From positions 20,737 to 34,129 of the forward strand of contig DOVL01000271.1 of the NCBI GenBank assembly GCA_003520105.1: DNA of 13,393 nucleotides, written 5' to 3'. Source of the stretch: Lachnospiraceae bacterium (GTDB taxonomy: Bacteria; Bacillota; Clostridia; Lachnospirales; Lachnospiraceae). Numbering within the stretch: position 1 is the first letter of the stretch; the number at the start of each line of letters is the position of its first letter. Under the pieces are notes generated by a model. That model did no database searches, was not told where the DNA came from, and was given only the letters and a program-made list of their open reading frames with translations. Positions 1 to 9,100 of this stretch are shown here, piece after piece. Both the position numbers and the translations under genes were made by a program.

Positions 1-1022
<1,022 letters not shown>

Positions 1023-2306
1023 CTACTCGCTCTCATCGGCTTCGGTATCAGGTTTCGGCAGCACGAGCAGTTCAACTCTCACAGCTCTGTTCTTCTCGGC
1101 ACCGGTCACTCTGATCTGTACCTTTCCGTCAGAAACCTCGTCGCCCTCCTTAGGGATCCTGTCCAGCAGCTCGATAACATAGCCGCCGATGGAATCATAG
1201 TCCTCCGACTTGATCTCCGTTCCGATAGCATCATTTACATCATCTATTTTAACCGCCGCGTCAATATCGTAGCGGTCATCACCCAGACTCCTTATCAGGT
1301 CGTCCTCGCCGGTGTCGTATTCATCACGGATATCGCCGACTATCTCCTCCAGAAGATCCTCCATGGTGATGAGTCCGGCCGTCAGACCGTATTCATCGAT
1401 AACAATACACATGGTTGCCGAAGAAGTCTTCATCCCGGCGAAGATTTTCGCCGTATGCTGGTATTCGTAGACAAATACAGGCTTCCTCATGACCTTCTCC
1501 ACGGAAAGGTTCTTCCTCTCCTCGTCAGTCATCAGAAGCACATCCTTCATATGAAGGATACCTATTATATGATCGCGTGTTTTCCTGTAAACCGGAATAC
1601 GCGTATAATTCTCATTGCGGAAAAGCTCAATCACCTCGTCATAGCCCGCCTCGCAGTCGATACAGACCATATCTGCTCTCGGAACCATGATGTCCTTAGA
1701 GACAACCTCGCCGAAATCAACCACATTTGTGATCATCTCGCGCTCATCCTTCTCGATAACACCATCCTCATGGCTGGCATCAACCAGATTTCTGAGCTCG
1801 CCCTCGGTCATATGCTCCTTTCTGTCAGGATCGACACGAAGCATCTTAAATATAACCTTGGTCATTCCGTTCAGTATCCAGATGATCGGCGTAAAAATGA
1901 GCATAAGAAATGCAACCGGATACGCGAAGATAAGCGAAAGCCTTGTGCTGTAAAGTGTCGCGAGCGTCTTGGGAGTGATCTCACCGAAGACGAGAACGAC
2001 CAGCGTCAGTATACCTGTTGCTATTCCTATATAAATACTTCCGAAAACCTCGGTGCAGAACGTTGTCGTGAGCGCCGAGGCCGAAAGATTCACTATGTTG
2101 TTTCCAATAAGTATCGTAGTCAGCAGCTTCGAAGAAGATTCTCTGAGCTGCAGGACTTTAGCCGCCCTCTTACTTCCCTCGTCCGCAAGTGCTTTGATCT
2201 TATTTATGCTCACAGTCGTAAGAGCAGTTTCGGCTGACGAAAAAACTCCCGAGAGTATGAGCAGCACTATTAGGACGACCAGCTTCACTATGGCGTCAGA
2301 GTCCAT
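1023..2306 (-). CDS. CNNM/CorC (HlyC) family membrane protein with CBS pair
   Basis: This is a full-length member (427 residues) of the CNNM/CorB-CorC family, often annotated hemolysin C or magnesium/cobalt efflux protein. Known members act in Mg2+ efflux at the cytoplasmic membrane. Residues 1-190 are a DUF21/CNNM transmembrane domain, with hydrophobic segments near 7-27, 63-83, 92-115 and 123-150, and characteristic SGVFSSAETALT and FGEITPKTLA motifs. Two CBS domains follow (about 205-330; DIMVPRADM, RIPVYR, GLTAGLITMEDLLEEIVGDI), then a C-terminal CorC_HlyC domain (about 345-420, DYDSIGGYVIELLDRIP) and an acidic tail. An AGGAG site sits nine bases before the start. The direct transported substrate cannot be read from the sequence. 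The ABC-F gene follows after 30 bases. Confidence 0.93.
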   Translation of the reverse strand: MDSDAIVKLVVLIVLLILSGVFSSAETALTTVSINKIKALADEGSKRAAKVLQLRESSSKLLTTILIGNNIVNLSASALTTTFCTEVFGSIYIGIATGILTLVVLVFGEITPKTLATLYSTRLSLIFAYPVAFLMLIFTPIIWILNGMTKVIFKMLRVDPDRKEHMTEGELRNLVDASHEDGVIEKDEREMITNVVDFGEVVSKDIMVPRADMVCIDCEAGYDEVIELFRNENYTRIPVYRKTRDHIIGILHMKDVLLMTDEERKNLSVEKVMRKPVFVYEYQHTAKIFAGMKTSSATMCIVIDEYGLTAGLITMEDLLEEIVGDIRDEYDTGEDDLIRSLGDDRYDIDAAVKIDDVNDAIGTEIKSEDYDSIGGYVIELLDRIPKEGDEVSDGKVQIRVTGAEKNRAVRVELLVLPKPDTEADESE

Positions 2307-2343
2307 ATATTTTTTCTCCTTAATCTAACATCCAAACCATCAG

Positions 2344-2390
2344 AATATACCCGTTCGGTTGTAGGTGAAATACGCCTTCACAGGTATATT
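2344..2390 (-). other. Nested inverted repeat in the yerC-CNNM intergenic gap
   Basis: AATATACC (2344-2351) is matched by GGTATATT (2383-2390), and inside it GTGAA (2365-2369) is matched by TTCAC (2377-2381). On the minus strand this lies between the yerC-like stop and the CNNM ribosome-binding site. There is no U-tract after it, so it is not a typical intrinsic terminator. It could be a leader hairpin or an operator. Confidence 0.35.
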
Positions 2391-2413
2391 TTTACGTGCG
2401 TTGATTCATCATA

Positions 2414-2713
2414 TCATTGTTTAATATCTTTGTCCAATCGGTCAAAAATATATTCATAGCTTCCGTTTCCATAGTTCAGCGAGCGGTTGACTCTGCTTAT
2501 TGTGGCAGTGGAAGCACCTGTTTCTTTAGCTATCTCGATATAAGTCCTGTTCTCGTGGAGCATTCTGGCAACCTCAAGCCTCTGTGCTATCGAGATCACC
2601 TCGTTGGTCGTGCAGATATCCTCGAAGAACTGATAAAACTCCTCCTTACTTTCGAGAGACATTATCGCATCGAAGAGTTCATCCACAGACTTTGTTCTTA
2701 TCGTTTTTCCCAT
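2414..2713 (-). CDS. YerC/YecD family TrpR-like transcriptional regulator
   Basis: A small DNA-binding protein of the YerC/TrpR-repressor fold family, 99 residues from the start chosen here. Family hallmarks are visible: an N-terminal helical dimerisation part (VDELFDAIMSL), the near-invariant QRLEVARML (about residues 44-52), and a helix-turn-helix at about 57-78 (YIEIAKETGASTATISRV) followed by SLNYGN. I chose the ATG at 2713 over an in-frame ATG at 2737. It matches the usual family length, has AAGAG-type purines upstream, and its A overlaps the stop of the alpha-amylase (TAATG), which suggests translational coupling. The upstream start would add only eight Lys/Glu-rich residues. YerC relatives are common next to unrelated genes and the regulated genes are mostly unknown. 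The amylase is an obvious candidate target here, but this is inference. Confidence 0.88.
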   Translation of the reverse strand: MGKTIRTKSVDELFDAIMSLESKEEFYQFFEDICTTNEVISIAQRLEVARMLHENRTYIEIAKETGASTATISRVNRSLNYGNGSYEYIFDRLDKDIKQ

Positions 2714-4170
2714 TATTTCGGCTCTTTTCTTACCCATACAGCAACGGCATCTCTGTTAACATAAAAGTCGCCGAAGCCATCATCGTCTATCTTTATGTTG
2801 TATTTTGCATTACCCATTATATCTGAGAAATGCGCACCTGCGAACTGTCTTCCGATGTACATATGCTTGGTTCCGCCTGTTCCGTCAGAAATAACTACGG
2901 CAAGTCCGGAATCCTTATGCTCATCATCACCCTCTCTGGTCCAGCCGATGCAGTTAGGATCATCGATATAGTCATGCTGAGGGCCGTATGCCTTGGTCTT
3001 ACGAAGCTTCATAAGCTTGTCCAGCATAGTCTTCTTAGGCTTGATCTTGTCATGTGGTATACCCTTATAATCACCGTAAAATACACATGGATAGCCCTGT
3101 GCTCTGAGGAGGATGATTGCATAAGCCATAGGCTTGAACCAATCCTCAACCCACGACTCAAGAGAGCCACCCGGCTGTGAATCATGATTATCAACAAATG
3201 TAACTGCAGAAAGCGGGCTGCTCTGAACAAGAGAACCATCAAAGATCCTTCTAAGATCATAGTCGCCGTGAGCCTTCGAACAGTTGTGAAGGCTGAAATG
3301 AAGCGGTACGTCGAAGAGAGATGCCGGAGTCTTGATATCCTCAAGATATTTCTCCAGAAGATTTCTGTTCCAGTGCCAGTACTCTCCCACTGTGAAGAGC
3401 TCCTTACCCAGTTCCTCGCGGAGACTGAAGAGCCAGTCACGATAGAAGGCTGCAGGGATGTGCTTTACGGCATCAAGTCTGAGACCGTCCACACCTGTTG
3501 TCTCGATATACCATTTGCCCCATGCCAGGAGCTCATCATAAACCTCACGGTTGTTAAAATCAATATCAGCGCCCATAAGGTAATCATAGTTACCATTTAT
3601 ACTTGCATCCACGCCCTCGTTCCATTCCTTACCGGCAAACTTGAAGAGGGCTTTCTTCAATCCATCCTGATCCCAGTCGATTCCGTCAAAATGCTTCCAG
3701 TTCCAGGTGAACTTTGAGTATTTACCCTTTCTCCCCGGGAATGTGAACTTGGTCCATGCGCCGATGGTACGAGTGTCACCGATCATCTGATAACGGTTCA
3801 GGTTGTTAAACTCAGCAGCCTCAACCTCTTCAACCTCATCCGCGCCCATCTTGTGGTTCAGAACTATATCAGCATAAACATTTATATCCTTATCGTGAAG
3901 AGCCTTGATAGCTTCAAGATATTCTTTCTTCGTTCCGTATTTTGTACGAACAGAACCCTTCTGCTTGAACTCACCGAGGTCGTAGAGATCATAAACACTG
4001 TAGCCTGTATCTGCAGAGCCTTCTGCCCCCTTGTATGCAGGTGGAAGCCAAACAGCCGTAACACCGACAGTCTTCAGCTTCGCAGCTTCGGCCGCAAGAT
4101 TTTTCCAGAGAGTTCCGTCATCCGGAAGATTCCACTCAAAATACTGCATCATAAGTCCGTTATCACCCAT
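2713..4170 (-). CDS. Cytoplasmic alpha-amylase (GH13)
   Basis: Alpha-amylase (EC 3.2.1.1) hydrolysing internal alpha-1,4 bonds of starch, glycogen or maltodextrins. The 485-residue length and motif spacing match the GH13 Bacillus-liquefying/E. coli AmyA-type group. The four conserved regions are present: DIVLNH (101-106), GLRLDAVKH with nucleophile D233, VGEYW with acid/base E263, and FVDNHD with D330. The N-terminus (MGDNGLMMQYFEWNLPDD) begins directly in the catalytic barrel with no signal peptide, so the enzyme should act inside the cell, probably on stored glycogen or imported oligosaccharides. A GGAGG ribosome site sits eight bases before the start. The stop overlaps the start of the YerC-like regulator by one base. 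A TATAAT promoter and an inverted repeat lie upstream. No carbohydrate-binding module is attached. Confidence 0.95.
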   Translation of the reverse strand: MGDNGLMMQYFEWNLPDDGTLWKNLAAEAAKLKTVGVTAVWLPPAYKGAEGSADTGYSVYDLYDLGEFKQKGSVRTKYGTKKEYLEAIKALHDKDINVYADIVLNHKMGADEVEEVEAAEFNNLNRYQMIGDTRTIGAWTKFTFPGRKGKYSKFTWNWKHFDGIDWDQDGLKKALFKFAGKEWNEGVDASINGNYDYLMGADIDFNNREVYDELLAWGKWYIETTGVDGLRLDAVKHIPAAFYRDWLFSLREELGKELFTVGEYWHWNRNLLEKYLEDIKTPASLFDVPLHFSLHNCSKAHGDYDLRRIFDGSLVQSSPLSAVTFVDNHDSQPGGSLESWVEDWFKPMAYAIILLRAQGYPCVFYGDYKGIPHDKIKPKKTMLDKLMKLRKTKAYGPQHDYIDDPNCIGWTREGDDEHKDSGLAVVISDGTGGTKHMYIGRQFAGAHFSDIMGNAKYNIKIDDDGFGDFYVNRDAVAVWVRKEPK

Positions 4171-4210
4171 ATCAAAAGCCTCCTCTATTAAAATATTCCC
4201 ATATCAAAAT

Positions 4211-4249
4211 TAAAGATGACTATCATAAAAAATATAATAGTCATCTTTA
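4211..4249 (-). promoter_or_regulatory. 13-bp perfect inverted repeat at the amylase transcription start
   Basis: TAAAGATGACTAT (4211-4223) is perfectly complementary to ATAGTCATCTTTA (4237-4249), with a 13-base AT-rich spacer. It lies immediately downstream of the predicted amylase -10 box and just after the end of the first serpin gene. It could end the serpin transcript, although the following minus-strand tract (AATTTTGATAT) is a poor U-run, or it could be an operator or leader hairpin controlling the amylase. Its position over the predicted +1 favours control. Confidence 0.5.
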
Positions 4250-4250
4250 G

Positions 4251-4279
4251 ATTATATCAAATTGCTTTAGTATCGTAAA
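4251..4279 (-). promoter_or_regulatory. Probable sigma-A promoter of the alpha-amylase operon
   Basis: On the minus strand TTTACG (4279-4274) and a consensus TATAAT (4256-4251) are separated by exactly 17 bases. The expected transcription start near 4244 gives a leader of about 75 bases before the amylase start at 4170. The predicted start falls inside the inverted repeat at 4211-4249. Confidence 0.55.
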
Positions 4280-4285
4280 GCGTTT

Positions 4286-5683
4286 TTATTCAACTGTATT
4301 TACTGTTCCGAGGAATACAGGAAGTCCTGTATCGGTCTCAACTATAGCATATACGAAAGGTCTGTCAAGGGTGATAAATACAGGTGTTTCAGGATCCATC
4401 TCAACCGAACATTTATCCATTTCAACAACAGTAACCGCTGCCGCCTTGGTTCCGTTTCTGTCAACCTCGATGTGAGTCTTATGGATGATATCTCCAATCT
4501 TCAGGTCATCCGCTCCCGACTCGAGCATGCCTCCGAACTGTGCCGCATCCGACAGTGCCGTTTCCATACCAAGTTTCTTAAAAGCATCGATCAGGCTGAT
4601 GCTGTAGTCAGATTTGAACTCAGGCATATTTACGATAATATCCTTCTCGAAGCTTCTGTTCTGATAAGCCTTGATAAAATCCTCGCCATTAAGACCCGCA
4701 AGGTATTCCTCAGCACTTACGCCTTCTCCCGGAAGGATCGCAGCATATGCATACTGACCGCCTTCGTATTTCTTCACAAAGCCCTGACCGCCGTTCAGTT
4801 CGATGAGGCCATGTTCTGTACTGTTAAGCATAGTAACTGTTTCTTCCTTGCCCTGTGCGTTAGTGAAAGTTCTTCCCTCATGCACCTGAGTCTCTTCATA
4901 CTCATCCATCCACTTCGCCTCAAATGCAGCCGCATTGATAAGGAGCATCATAGTCTCCGGATTCAGATGATCAAGTGTCTCAGGGATCATACCGTTTGTC
5001 TTCTCATTAACCCACGCATTTACATCATTCAATGTCTGCTCATCAAAATCAGCGAGGAAGAACTCGGAATTATGATAATCCACATTGGTCTGAAGGAAAT
5101 CGCCGTTTATTTTCATTCCTTCAGCATTTCTCATCCAGATTGAGTTTGCCATTGTAAGGCAGGCAGGCTCGGTACTTGTGAGCTTTCTGTTAAATCCGGC
5201 AACCGCCTTCTGATACTGGTCAAGCGTCATTCCTCCGCCGAGTACCTCGAGCATCTCGTTAAGAGTCTCGCCCTTTGCACCGTTTTCCGTCATCGCAAGA
5301 GCTGTAATGACTGACTCAGGCGAGATCATAACATTTGAACCATCACCGTTCTGAGTGAGATATTTCATAAGCGCAAAAGAAAGGTTCGCTGTCGCGTTGA
5401 TGAACGCTTCCTCTTCGCTTTCCGTACTGTTCGTTACTTCTCCTCTTGTAAGTGAAGCTGAGAGATTGGTAGTCACACCCTGAGGTGCGCTGATCGCGTT
5501 GCCCTCTCTGTTCACTTCAGTCACAATATTGGACTCCGATATAGGATTCCCAGTCCGGCCCGGCTTTACTTCGCCGCTGCTCTTACCGCAGGCTGTCAGC
5601 ATCATGATACCTGCCATGGCAAGTGCTGCGATGCGCTTCTTTAATCCCTTTCTGCTGAAATTTCTAAACCCTTTATTTAACAT
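4286..5683 (-). CDS. Serpin family protease inhibitor, lipoprotein (first paralogue)
   Basis: Serpins trap target proteases covalently after cleavage of an exposed reactive-centre loop. The start at 5683 is chosen because GGAGG (5696-5692) lies eight bases upstream; an in-frame ATG at 5698 overlaps that site. The 465-residue product has a basic, hydrophobic lipoprotein signal with lipobox LTAC (lipidated Cys32), then a Ser/Gly/Thr-rich linker and a full serpin domain: NVMISPESVITALAM, ANSIWMRN, INAAAFEAKW and the terminal DRPFVYAI...LPVFLGTV. The hinge GTKAAAVT starts at Gly411 and has the small residues needed for loop insertion, so it is predicted to be inhibitory. Counting 14 residues on from Gly411 (P15) places P1-P1' at Cys425-Ser426. 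The stretch from hinge to the PF motif is six residues longer than in human alpha-1-antitrypsin, so P1 is uncertain. It is paralogous to the serpin at 9678. Confidence 0.93.
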   Translation of the reverse strand: MLNKGFRNFSRKGLKKRIAALAMAGIMMLTACGKSSGEVKPGRTGNPISESNIVTEVNREGNAISAPQGVTTNLSASLTRGEVTNSTESEEEAFINATANLSFALMKYLTQNGDGSNVMISPESVITALAMTENGAKGETLNEMLEVLGGGMTLDQYQKAVAGFNRKLTSTEPACLTMANSIWMRNAEGMKINGDFLQTNVDYHNSEFFLADFDEQTLNDVNAWVNEKTNGMIPETLDHLNPETMMLLINAAAFEAKWMDEYEETQVHEGRTFTNAQGKEETVTMLNSTEHGLIELNGGQGFVKKYEGGQYAYAAILPGEGVSAEEYLAGLNGEDFIKAYQNRSFEKDIIVNMPEFKSDYSISLIDAFKKLGMETALSDAAQFGGMLESGADDLKIGDIIHKTHIEVDRNGTKAAAVTVVEMDKCSVEMDPETPVFITLDRPFVYAIVETDTGLPVFLGTVNTVE

Positions 5684-5766
5684 AGTTTTGTCCTCCATTA
5701 AATATACTGTTTTTGACCATTCTTAATCTATATACGGACCAGCGAAAGAGATTTATGGAGGAGAAT

Positions 5767-5795
5767 ATTATATTTTTCTGCCGTATACGGCAAAA
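5767..5795 (-). promoter_or_regulatory. Possible first-serpin promoter with palindrome in the spacer
   Basis: A consensus TATAAT lies on the minus strand at 5772-5767, about 84 bases before the serpin start. Upstream of it is a perfect 14-base palindrome, TGCCGTATACGGCA (5779-5792). Any -35 box is poor (TTGCCG at 15 bases spacing is the best), so the promoter call is weak. A palindrome in this place would be a natural repressor site. As RNA on the minus strand it also folds into a hairpin with a TATA loop whose only imperfect pair is U-G. Confidence 0.35.
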
Positions 5796-5798
5796 AAT

Positions 5799-5848
5799 AA
5801 ACAAGCCATGCTCTGTTCTTGATTCACTTCGTGCAATAACAAGCCATG
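5799..5848 (-). repeat. Partial tandem duplication of the closing arm
   Basis: AACAAGCCATG occurs at 5800-5810 and again at 5838-5848, and TGTTCTTGAT follows each copy (5814-5823 and 5849-5858), with three extra bases (CTC) in the first copy. The unit is thus a degenerate repeat with a period of about 38 bases. On the minus strand the distal copy is followed directly by TATTTTTT. The arm at 5966-5977 could therefore pair with either copy, and only the distal pairing looks like an intrinsic terminator. Confidence 0.6.
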
Positions 5849-5977
5849 TGTTCTTGATCCGCTGCGCGTCTCAAGAACCAGCGCCGTAGGCGCTATATAC
5901 TCACAAAACACGAGATACTGCTGTGTATGCAAGCATCCCCAGCAGCACCTCATATTTTGTGAGTGCATGGCTTGTTA
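5837..5977 (-). ncRNA. Candidate structured RNA or dispersed structured repeat
   Basis: A 12-bp perfect closing stem (5837-5848 with 5966-5977, TAACAAGCCATG/CATGGCTTGTTA) surrounds three hairpins separated by short linkers: 5851-5877, 5880-5894 (AGCGCC GTA GGCGCT) and 5899-5964. The last has 25-base arms (5899-5923 and 5940-5964) with 21 Watson-Crick pairs. The other four positions are A-C or C-A on the plus strand but G-U or U-G on the minus strand, so the minus strand is the likely RNA. The hairpin at 5851-5877 has 7-bp and 3-bp helices separated by a symmetric 2x2 loop that reads GA/GA on the minus strand. I do not recognise a named RNA family. A palindromic repeat occurring elsewhere in the genome is an equally good reading. 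Confidence 0.5.
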
Positions 5978-6100
5978 CTTTGCTTTGTTGCGGATTTGTT
6001 ACCTCCCACATGCTACACTAACCTCATAATAAGCAGAAATGGGTGTATTGTGCCCATATATCGGGTGCAGATGAAATATTTAATAACACGGAGGTATGCC
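5978..6100 (+). promoter_or_regulatory. Leader of the 1156-residue protein gene
   Basis: This AT-rich stretch lies between the structured element and the start codon at 6101. It contains GGAGG (6090-6094), six bases before the ATG, which decides the start. Possible promoter pieces (TTGTTA at 5996-6001, TACACT at 6014-6019, CATAAT at 6025-6030) do not pair at a normal 16-18 base spacing, so I cannot define a promoter. Confidence 0.45.
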
Positions 6101-9100
6101 ATGAAAGAAGTAGATGAAGATGACAAGTTTTATGACAGAGGCGAATACGTCACTGATTTTATCCAAAACTATAAGCCTGTACAGAGAGTAAATACTAATG
6201 ATACTCCGCCTGTTCAGTTCTACACAACATCAATCAAGGGACTGATGTCTGTTTCGGATGTATTCCCGGACTTTTCCAAGGAAATCGAAGATCTCAGTAT
6301 CGAAATGATGTCTATAGAAGCCGAAATGGGCTTCAAAAAGAAGACGCGTCTCTACCTTCCTAACGACGAAGGAAGAGATAGTCACATATTTATCACCGAT
6401 GACCCCGAGGTCAAGAACGGTATAAACGCATTTCGTGAGAAATACAATGATTTCATAAATCGTATCTCTGCGGCCTATACCGATCCGAATTCGGTACAGT
6501 ATCGTTTGATCAACGTCATAAAGAAGAATTCCGAACTTCTCGACGATCCAGCACACCTGGATAAGATTTCCGGCTTTCCTGAGTACTACAAGGCTCTGAA
6601 ATGTTCCATGATGGATATGCCGGATTCGAACTTTGCTGCCGAAATCAACGAAAATGATAATCCTGTTTACGAGTCTGATTCGGCTCGTTATCAAAAATTC
6701 ATGGATAAACATGTATTTCTTGATCAGATTGAAGATAAACAGAACTTCTTTATTAACGAATATCTTCCATATGCGGAGAAAAGAAAGAACGGCACTCTGG
6801 AAAGTAAGGATGCCGCAGACTACAACTCTGCCTACTTGACACATCTCATAAAGCAGAAGGAATATTTCGAGGCCATCATGTCCTACAGCAAGAATGATCC
6901 GGATATTGCTGCAAATAAGATGTGTAATAATCCTGCGCAGTTTGAAGGCGATTGGCAGGGCAGTCGCTATGGCAAGATGACTCTGGACAAGATAAACCGC
7001 AACATTGACGCTATGGGACGCGGCTGGTCGGCTGCCGATATAAATTTCCTCGATGAACTTCATCTTATTCAGCTCAAGCTGGCAGACATGGCCGAAAACT
7101 CAAATCAGGGTTTTACCGCAGAGGAACAGAAGGCTGCCAAGCGTCTGCAGAGCAAGATGAAGAAGCCGTATAATAATATTTTGAAGAAAAACATCTCTTC
7201 ACCTGAGGAGAGAATGGAACTCATCACCGGAATAGAGGAATCTCTGAAAGATTATATCGCCCTTGACACTTCCTATAAGGCAAGGACTTTCACAGGCGAT
7301 CTTAACATAAACGGGCCTCACTCGCTTACGTGGCTTCTTGATGAATCTAAGGGCAGAAAGGTCTACCGCTCAGAGATTGGTAAAAACCATCAGCTTGAAT
7401 CAGAACTGCACTCAACCATGTATTCCGATTTATCAACAAATCATACATATATTATTACCGCATTAAATGATTCTCTGTCAGAGAAGTTTAAGAACGCTCC
7501 CGAAACCAAAGCTGTTATGGATAGAGATGGTGCTGAAGAATACGGACCGGATGATGAGATTCCTAATCTTGCCGATGAAGCCTTCGAAATGCGTCATAAG
7601 TTTAATCATACAGCATATATACATATGGGACTTGAAACGTATATTGATATAGTCCGCGATCCTGAAGCCCTTGAAAGATATAAGAATCAGGTAAATAAAA
7701 TGGCTGATACGATGGACAGATTCATCGCAGAAGATATCCCGGATGATGAGATTGGTCAGAAGATGAAGGAATTCTTCCATTACAATTCTACCGAGAAAGT
7801 TCGCAGGGCCGCCAAAGGCTACAGTGAGTCTTATATGGATTACAAATCTCCGTTTTTAGGCGCAGCAATGTCCTTTCGAGGTCTCATCGACCCTACGCTT
7901 GAAAATGATCACTTCAGAAATAATCTCATAAAATGGGGAGCAAAATTCCCTATAGTTGATGTTGCCATTGAGCATGGTAAATTATCGGACACCTTTGTTG
8001 ATTATTTTGAAGAGAAGAAGAAAGCAGGCGGCACACTCTCACCAAAGCGTGAGGAATTCTACCGCCAGAAGATCTATGACCAGACCGTTCTTTTGGGCGC
8101 TTTATACAGTAAAGTGTGTGTCACCGCCGAAAGTAAGGAATTCAACGATGCAATGCGTACCGACAAATTCATGATGGAGGATATCTTCCATATCCATCCT
8201 CTTGCTCCAAGAGGCAGCAGAGCTATGTTAAGCGGTGTGGAAGCTTATAAAGCCGGTCTTGAAAACGGATGGTCACTTGAGGATCTTCCTACTCTGACAG
8301 CCTTCCATATGCTGATGACCGAACTGGAAAGAGACGCCAAATATATACCGGCAACAACTCTTGATAAACTTAAAAAAATTGACCCTCCAACTTTTGACAC
8401 CGAAGAGAGAAAAAATACATTTTTCAAAATTAAAACCCTTTATAACGAAATAGCAAATACTCCTCTCACATCCGAAAAACAGCGAAATGAGTTTATGCGC
8501 AAGATGTCAGATACCGTCAGAGAAGGAATCGCAAACGGAGGTCTGAAGAAGGATGGTAAATACCCAATAAGCACCGCCAGCTACTTCCTTCAGACCGAGA
8601 ATCAGACCATGGACAGAACTATTGCTGTTGTAACCGGTAAGGAGCCTGCGGCATACAAGCCTATTAAGTGTGGTCCCGAAAGAAAGGTTGAATCCATTCT
8701 CTGTGATCTGAACACAAGAAGAACCGACCTCTGGTTCGGCAGCGAGAACGCCGAGCATAAGAACCTCAGAGAAGCTGTAGAGGATATGCAGAAATTCATG
8801 AAGGACAATCCGAATACGGGCGTAACAAAAGAGGAAATACTCAGTTATTCCGAGAAGTACCTCAGCAAGCTTGATGCCGTGCAGCGCTATTCCAAGATCT
8901 ATCAGGAAAAACGTAAGGGTGCTTCTTCAAGAGGCGGAAAAGCAAGACTGAGCGGTGCCAGAAAGGTCTTCGACTTTGCAGAATTCGAGAAGGATAATCT
9001 GCTTGACAGAATCAAAGCGACCACCGATCTTAAGTTCAAGGATATTGACGAGCTCCGCAACTCAGTAGCCATCAACAAGAAGCTGGATGCAGTAACAAAA

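Noticed and set aside
1455..2237. Long plus-strand open frames opposite the CNNM gene
   Set aside because: The minus-strand frame has clear CNNM/CBS motifs and a ribosome site; the opposite frames have neither.
4264..4290. Hairpin GCTTTA/TAAAGC followed by GTTTTTATT on the plus strand, terminator-like
   Set aside because: No plus-strand gene reads into it, the stem is only six bp, and part of it overlaps the amylase -35 box on the other strand.
5768..5968. Small open frame of 66 codons on the minus strand
   Set aside because: It lies entirely within the structured inverted-repeat element, has no ribosome-binding site, and its composition (many Cys, His) reflects the hairpins.
5799..5977. 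Insertion sequence or integron attC site
   Set aside because: No transposase or integrase gene, no evident target-site duplication flanking the arms, and no attC core sites (RYYYAAC/GTTRRRY pairing with cassette genes).
5963..6100. N-terminal extension of the large protein
   Set aside because: The extension starts inside the closing stem of the structured element and has no ribosome site; GGAGG at 6090-6094 supports the ATG at 6101.
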